Below the pieces are notes generated by a model, which saw nothing but the letters and a program-made list of their open reading frames with translations, was not told the origin of the DNA and ran no database searches. Below, in pieces: positions 61,700 to 64,000 of a stretch of DNA of 64,000 bases; within the stretch, counting starts at the first letter, position 1; every line of letters begins with the position of its first letter. The translations under genes were made by a program, and so were the position numbers. Source of the DNA: Dasypus novemcinctus (taxonomy: Eukaryota > Chordata > Mammalia > Cingulata > Dasypodidae); NCBI RefSeq assembly GCF_030445035.2, contig NC_080677.1:102235513-102299512 (forward strand), written 5' to 3'.

Positions 61700-62785
61700 T
61701 AGGGGTTGGTTTGTGGAATCTATACCACAGATAATAGTAGTTAATATTACAAAGAATTTAAACAAAAATTTAATTGGATCTCTGTTCATACATTTAAAAA
61801 TTACTTCAAATTAATATATATATGGTTTAAAATTAAAATAATTTAAAAATTAAATAGTACGCTAACACCTGATATCATTCCCCAGAAGTTACCACTTAAT
61901 GACTTTGGTTTTTAGTTATTCTGGTAGATTACCCCCACATCTCCAAATAAAATATAAATAATGCTATTTCTTTATTTATCAAGCCCAGACATTTTCTAAT
62001 AATGCTTTGCTGGTGTGAACCAGTCAGTCCTTCTCAAATAGCTCCCAAAGAAAGGGAGTGCTTGCAAGACTGAAAAGTTCTTTATCATTCCCTCTTTCTT
62101 GATTAATGGTTTGGCTGAAAAATACTTCCTAGAGAACTTTGAAAACATTGCTTCTAATATTTCGTATTGTTAATAAAACAGAAAAACATACGAGAGGGAT
62201 GTGTCTTTTTTATATCTCTAGAAAATATTCTAGCTTTAGTTTTTGATAATCCCCTCTCTTCTCTTTAGAATTCTGAATAATTGAATTTCCTGAATTGATT
62301 CTTTATTTCAATGATCTTTTCTCTCATGATTTCCTCTCTTTGTTTTTGATTGCTTTCTTTTGCTTTTACCTTCTGGGAGAATTTCTGCACTTTATCTTTC
62401 AAACTTTCAGTTAATTTTTAAATTTTGCAATCATTAAATTAATTTCCAAGAGGACAATCTTCTTCTCCAGTTGTTCCTTTTTTCTTAACTTGCTCTTGGT
62501 CTTTAGATATAATATTTTCTACTAGAGGACACCAAATAATGTTTTACTTAAAGCTCTCTTCTGCTTCCTGAATATTCTCTCCTTCGATAGGGGCCATTTT
62601 TCCATTTATCTTGATCTTTCCCTGTTAAGCTGCATCCTCCACTCAAATATGCAATTATCTGGAGATCATTAGTTATCCATTTATTTTTAAGAGTGAGGGA
62701 ATTATAAGGCTAATGTTGCACTCTGTATATAAAAAGGGTTTGTAACCTAGATTATTACATTATGGTGAGAAGGAGGTGAGCCAGC
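61700..62785. other. AT-rich intergenic DNA
   Basis: Nothing confidently recognised. The pyrimidine-rich stretch at about 62250-62620 resembles antisense LINE sequence but was not assigned. Confidence 0.35.
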
Positions 62786-62787
62786 CA

Positions 62788-64000
62788 GGTTTTTTAAAAT
62801 TTAGTTTTATTGATACATATTAATAAAGCATGAATCCATCCAAAGTGTACAATCACTGGTATTAGGTGTAATCACATATTTGTGCATTCATCACTTCAAA
62901 CATTCTTTTATTTTTAAAGATTTATTTTTCTTTATTTCTCTCCCCTTCCCCCCGAGTTGTCTGTTCTCTGTGTCCATTTGCTGCGCGTTCTTTTTGTCCA
63001 CTTCTGTTGTTGTCAGCAGCATGAGAATCTGATCCTTTTTTCTTGCATCATCTTGCTGCGTCAGCTCTCTGTGTGTGCGGTGCCATTCCTGGGCAGGTTG
63101 CACTTTCTTTCACACTGGGCGGCTCTCCTTATGGGGCGCACTCCTTGTGCGTGGGGCTCCCCCTACACGGGGACACCCCTGCGTGGCAGGACACTCCTTG
63201 TGCACATCAGCACTGTGCATGGGCCAGCTCCACACGGGTCAAGGAGGCCCGGGATTTGAACCGCGGACCTCCCATGTGGTAGGCAGACGCCATATCCACT
63301 GGGCCAAGTCCGCTTCCCTACTTCAAACATTCTTGGAGCACTTTCTTTCCTCCAATAATAATAATAACAAACAAAAAACAAAGAAGCAAAACTCATTACC
63401 TCTCAACCTCTCTATGCTTTCCCTGCCATGCATAGCTAGTGTTCTTTTTCTTCTCTCTAGTATGTCTGTATTTATATTTTGTAAAATGTCTTACATATGC
63501 AATATCACCAATATTCGTGTTTTACATGAGGCTTTACTTTTACAATCCCATGTTACAGTTTTAGCTTTCCTTCTAAGTAATATACATGACCTTAGACTTT
63601 CCCTTTCAACCACTGTTATACCCATACAATAGCACTGCTAGTACGTTCTGTTAACATTTCTATTTATTTCCAAAGATTTATGAACAATATTTTTACCAGT
63701 TCTGCACAGATTAACCCTCAGCTTTCCATTCTCTTATCTCCTTCTATTTTCTGGTGATCTGTTTTCTAATTATTAACTCCATGAATTTATACAATATATT
63801 TAATTCATAATGGTGCAATCATGCAGTATTTGACCTTTTGTGTCTGGCTTGCTTCACTAAACATGAAGTCCTCCAGGTTGATCCAGATTGTCATATGCTT
63901 CACGACTTCATTTCTTCTTACAGCTGCATCATATTCCATCTTGTATATATACTACAATTTGTTTACCCATTCATCAGTTGATAGATAGCTGGATTGTTTC
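62788..64000 (-). mobile_element. L1 3' end, minus orientation, runs off the window
   Basis: T-rich start then antisense 3' UTR, and from about 63830 the antisense end of ORF2: 'gaccttttgtgtctggcttgcttcactaaacatgaag', 'catattccatcttgtatatatactacaatttgtttaccc'. It continues past 64000. A DAS-SINE interrupts it at 62908-63319. Confidence 0.78.
62908..63319 (-). mobile_element. DAS-SINE, full-length, inside an L1
   Basis: Inverted tail, GC-rich body and inverted head ending 'actgggccaagtccgcttccct'. A perfect 15-bp duplication acttcaaacattctt flanks it (62893-62907 and 63320-63334). The 185-codon frame starting here is an artefact that reads into LINE sequence. Confidence 0.96.

Noticed and set aside
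63075-63632. 185-codon plus-strand frame
   Set aside because: Begins in an antisense SINE and reads into antisense L1 sequence; no conserved protein.

Overview
This window is mammalian nuclear DNA from a xenarthran, most likely an armadillo (Dasypus-like). The main evidence is many copies of the tRNA-derived DAS-SINE family, known from armadillo, in short tRNA-like, partial and full ~410-bp forms. Several have clear target-site duplications. LINE-1 3' ends of a lineage-specific type, old eutherian repeats (MIR, L2, MER20) and LTRs of several families make up most of the rest. No prokaryotic or viral gene organisation is present.

The only intact protein-coding gene I can support is TMEM229A, a single-exon gene on the minus strand (33151-34233, 360 codons) inside a strong CpG island (about 33300-34680). 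It encodes a multi-pass membrane protein with two related halves. From what I know of the human locus (7q31), TMEM229A lies in a gene-poor region, which fits the lack of other genes here. A second gene-derived sequence is a 5'-truncated, intronless, decayed copy of PABPN1L (56780-57535, minus strand).

Layout: 1-5.7 kb holds old repeats, a class-III-like LTR with a perfect 5-bp duplication, an L1 3' end and an ERVL-type LTR. 5.9-10.0 kb is LINE-1 ORF1-type sequence abutting an L1 ORF2 and 3' UTR. 10.5-17.3 kb is a two-LTR endogenous retrovirus, minus orientation, inserted into a hAT DNA transposon. 17.3-27.6 kb is mostly AT-rich unique DNA with an L2, a GA-rich tract and an LTR. 27.6-31.3 kb packs together a solo LTR, two SINEs, an L1 3' end, a MIR and an L2. 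31.3-35.9 kb is TMEM229A and its flanks. 36-47 kb has an LTR split by a SINE, antisense LINE fragments and MIRs. 47-51 kb is AT-rich and nearly repeat-free. 51-54 kb has an LTR and two tandem SINEs. 54-64 kb has MIRs, a second MER20, the PABPN1L pseudogene, an LTR split by an L1 3' end, and an antisense L1 that runs off the right edge and itself carries a SINE.

I found no convincing previously undescribed biological system. The most informative structures are the nested insertions, which can be ordered in time from their duplications, the triplicated L1 3' UTR unit, and the internally duplicated TMEM229A protein. Repeat family names come from remembered consensus sequences, not from a search.
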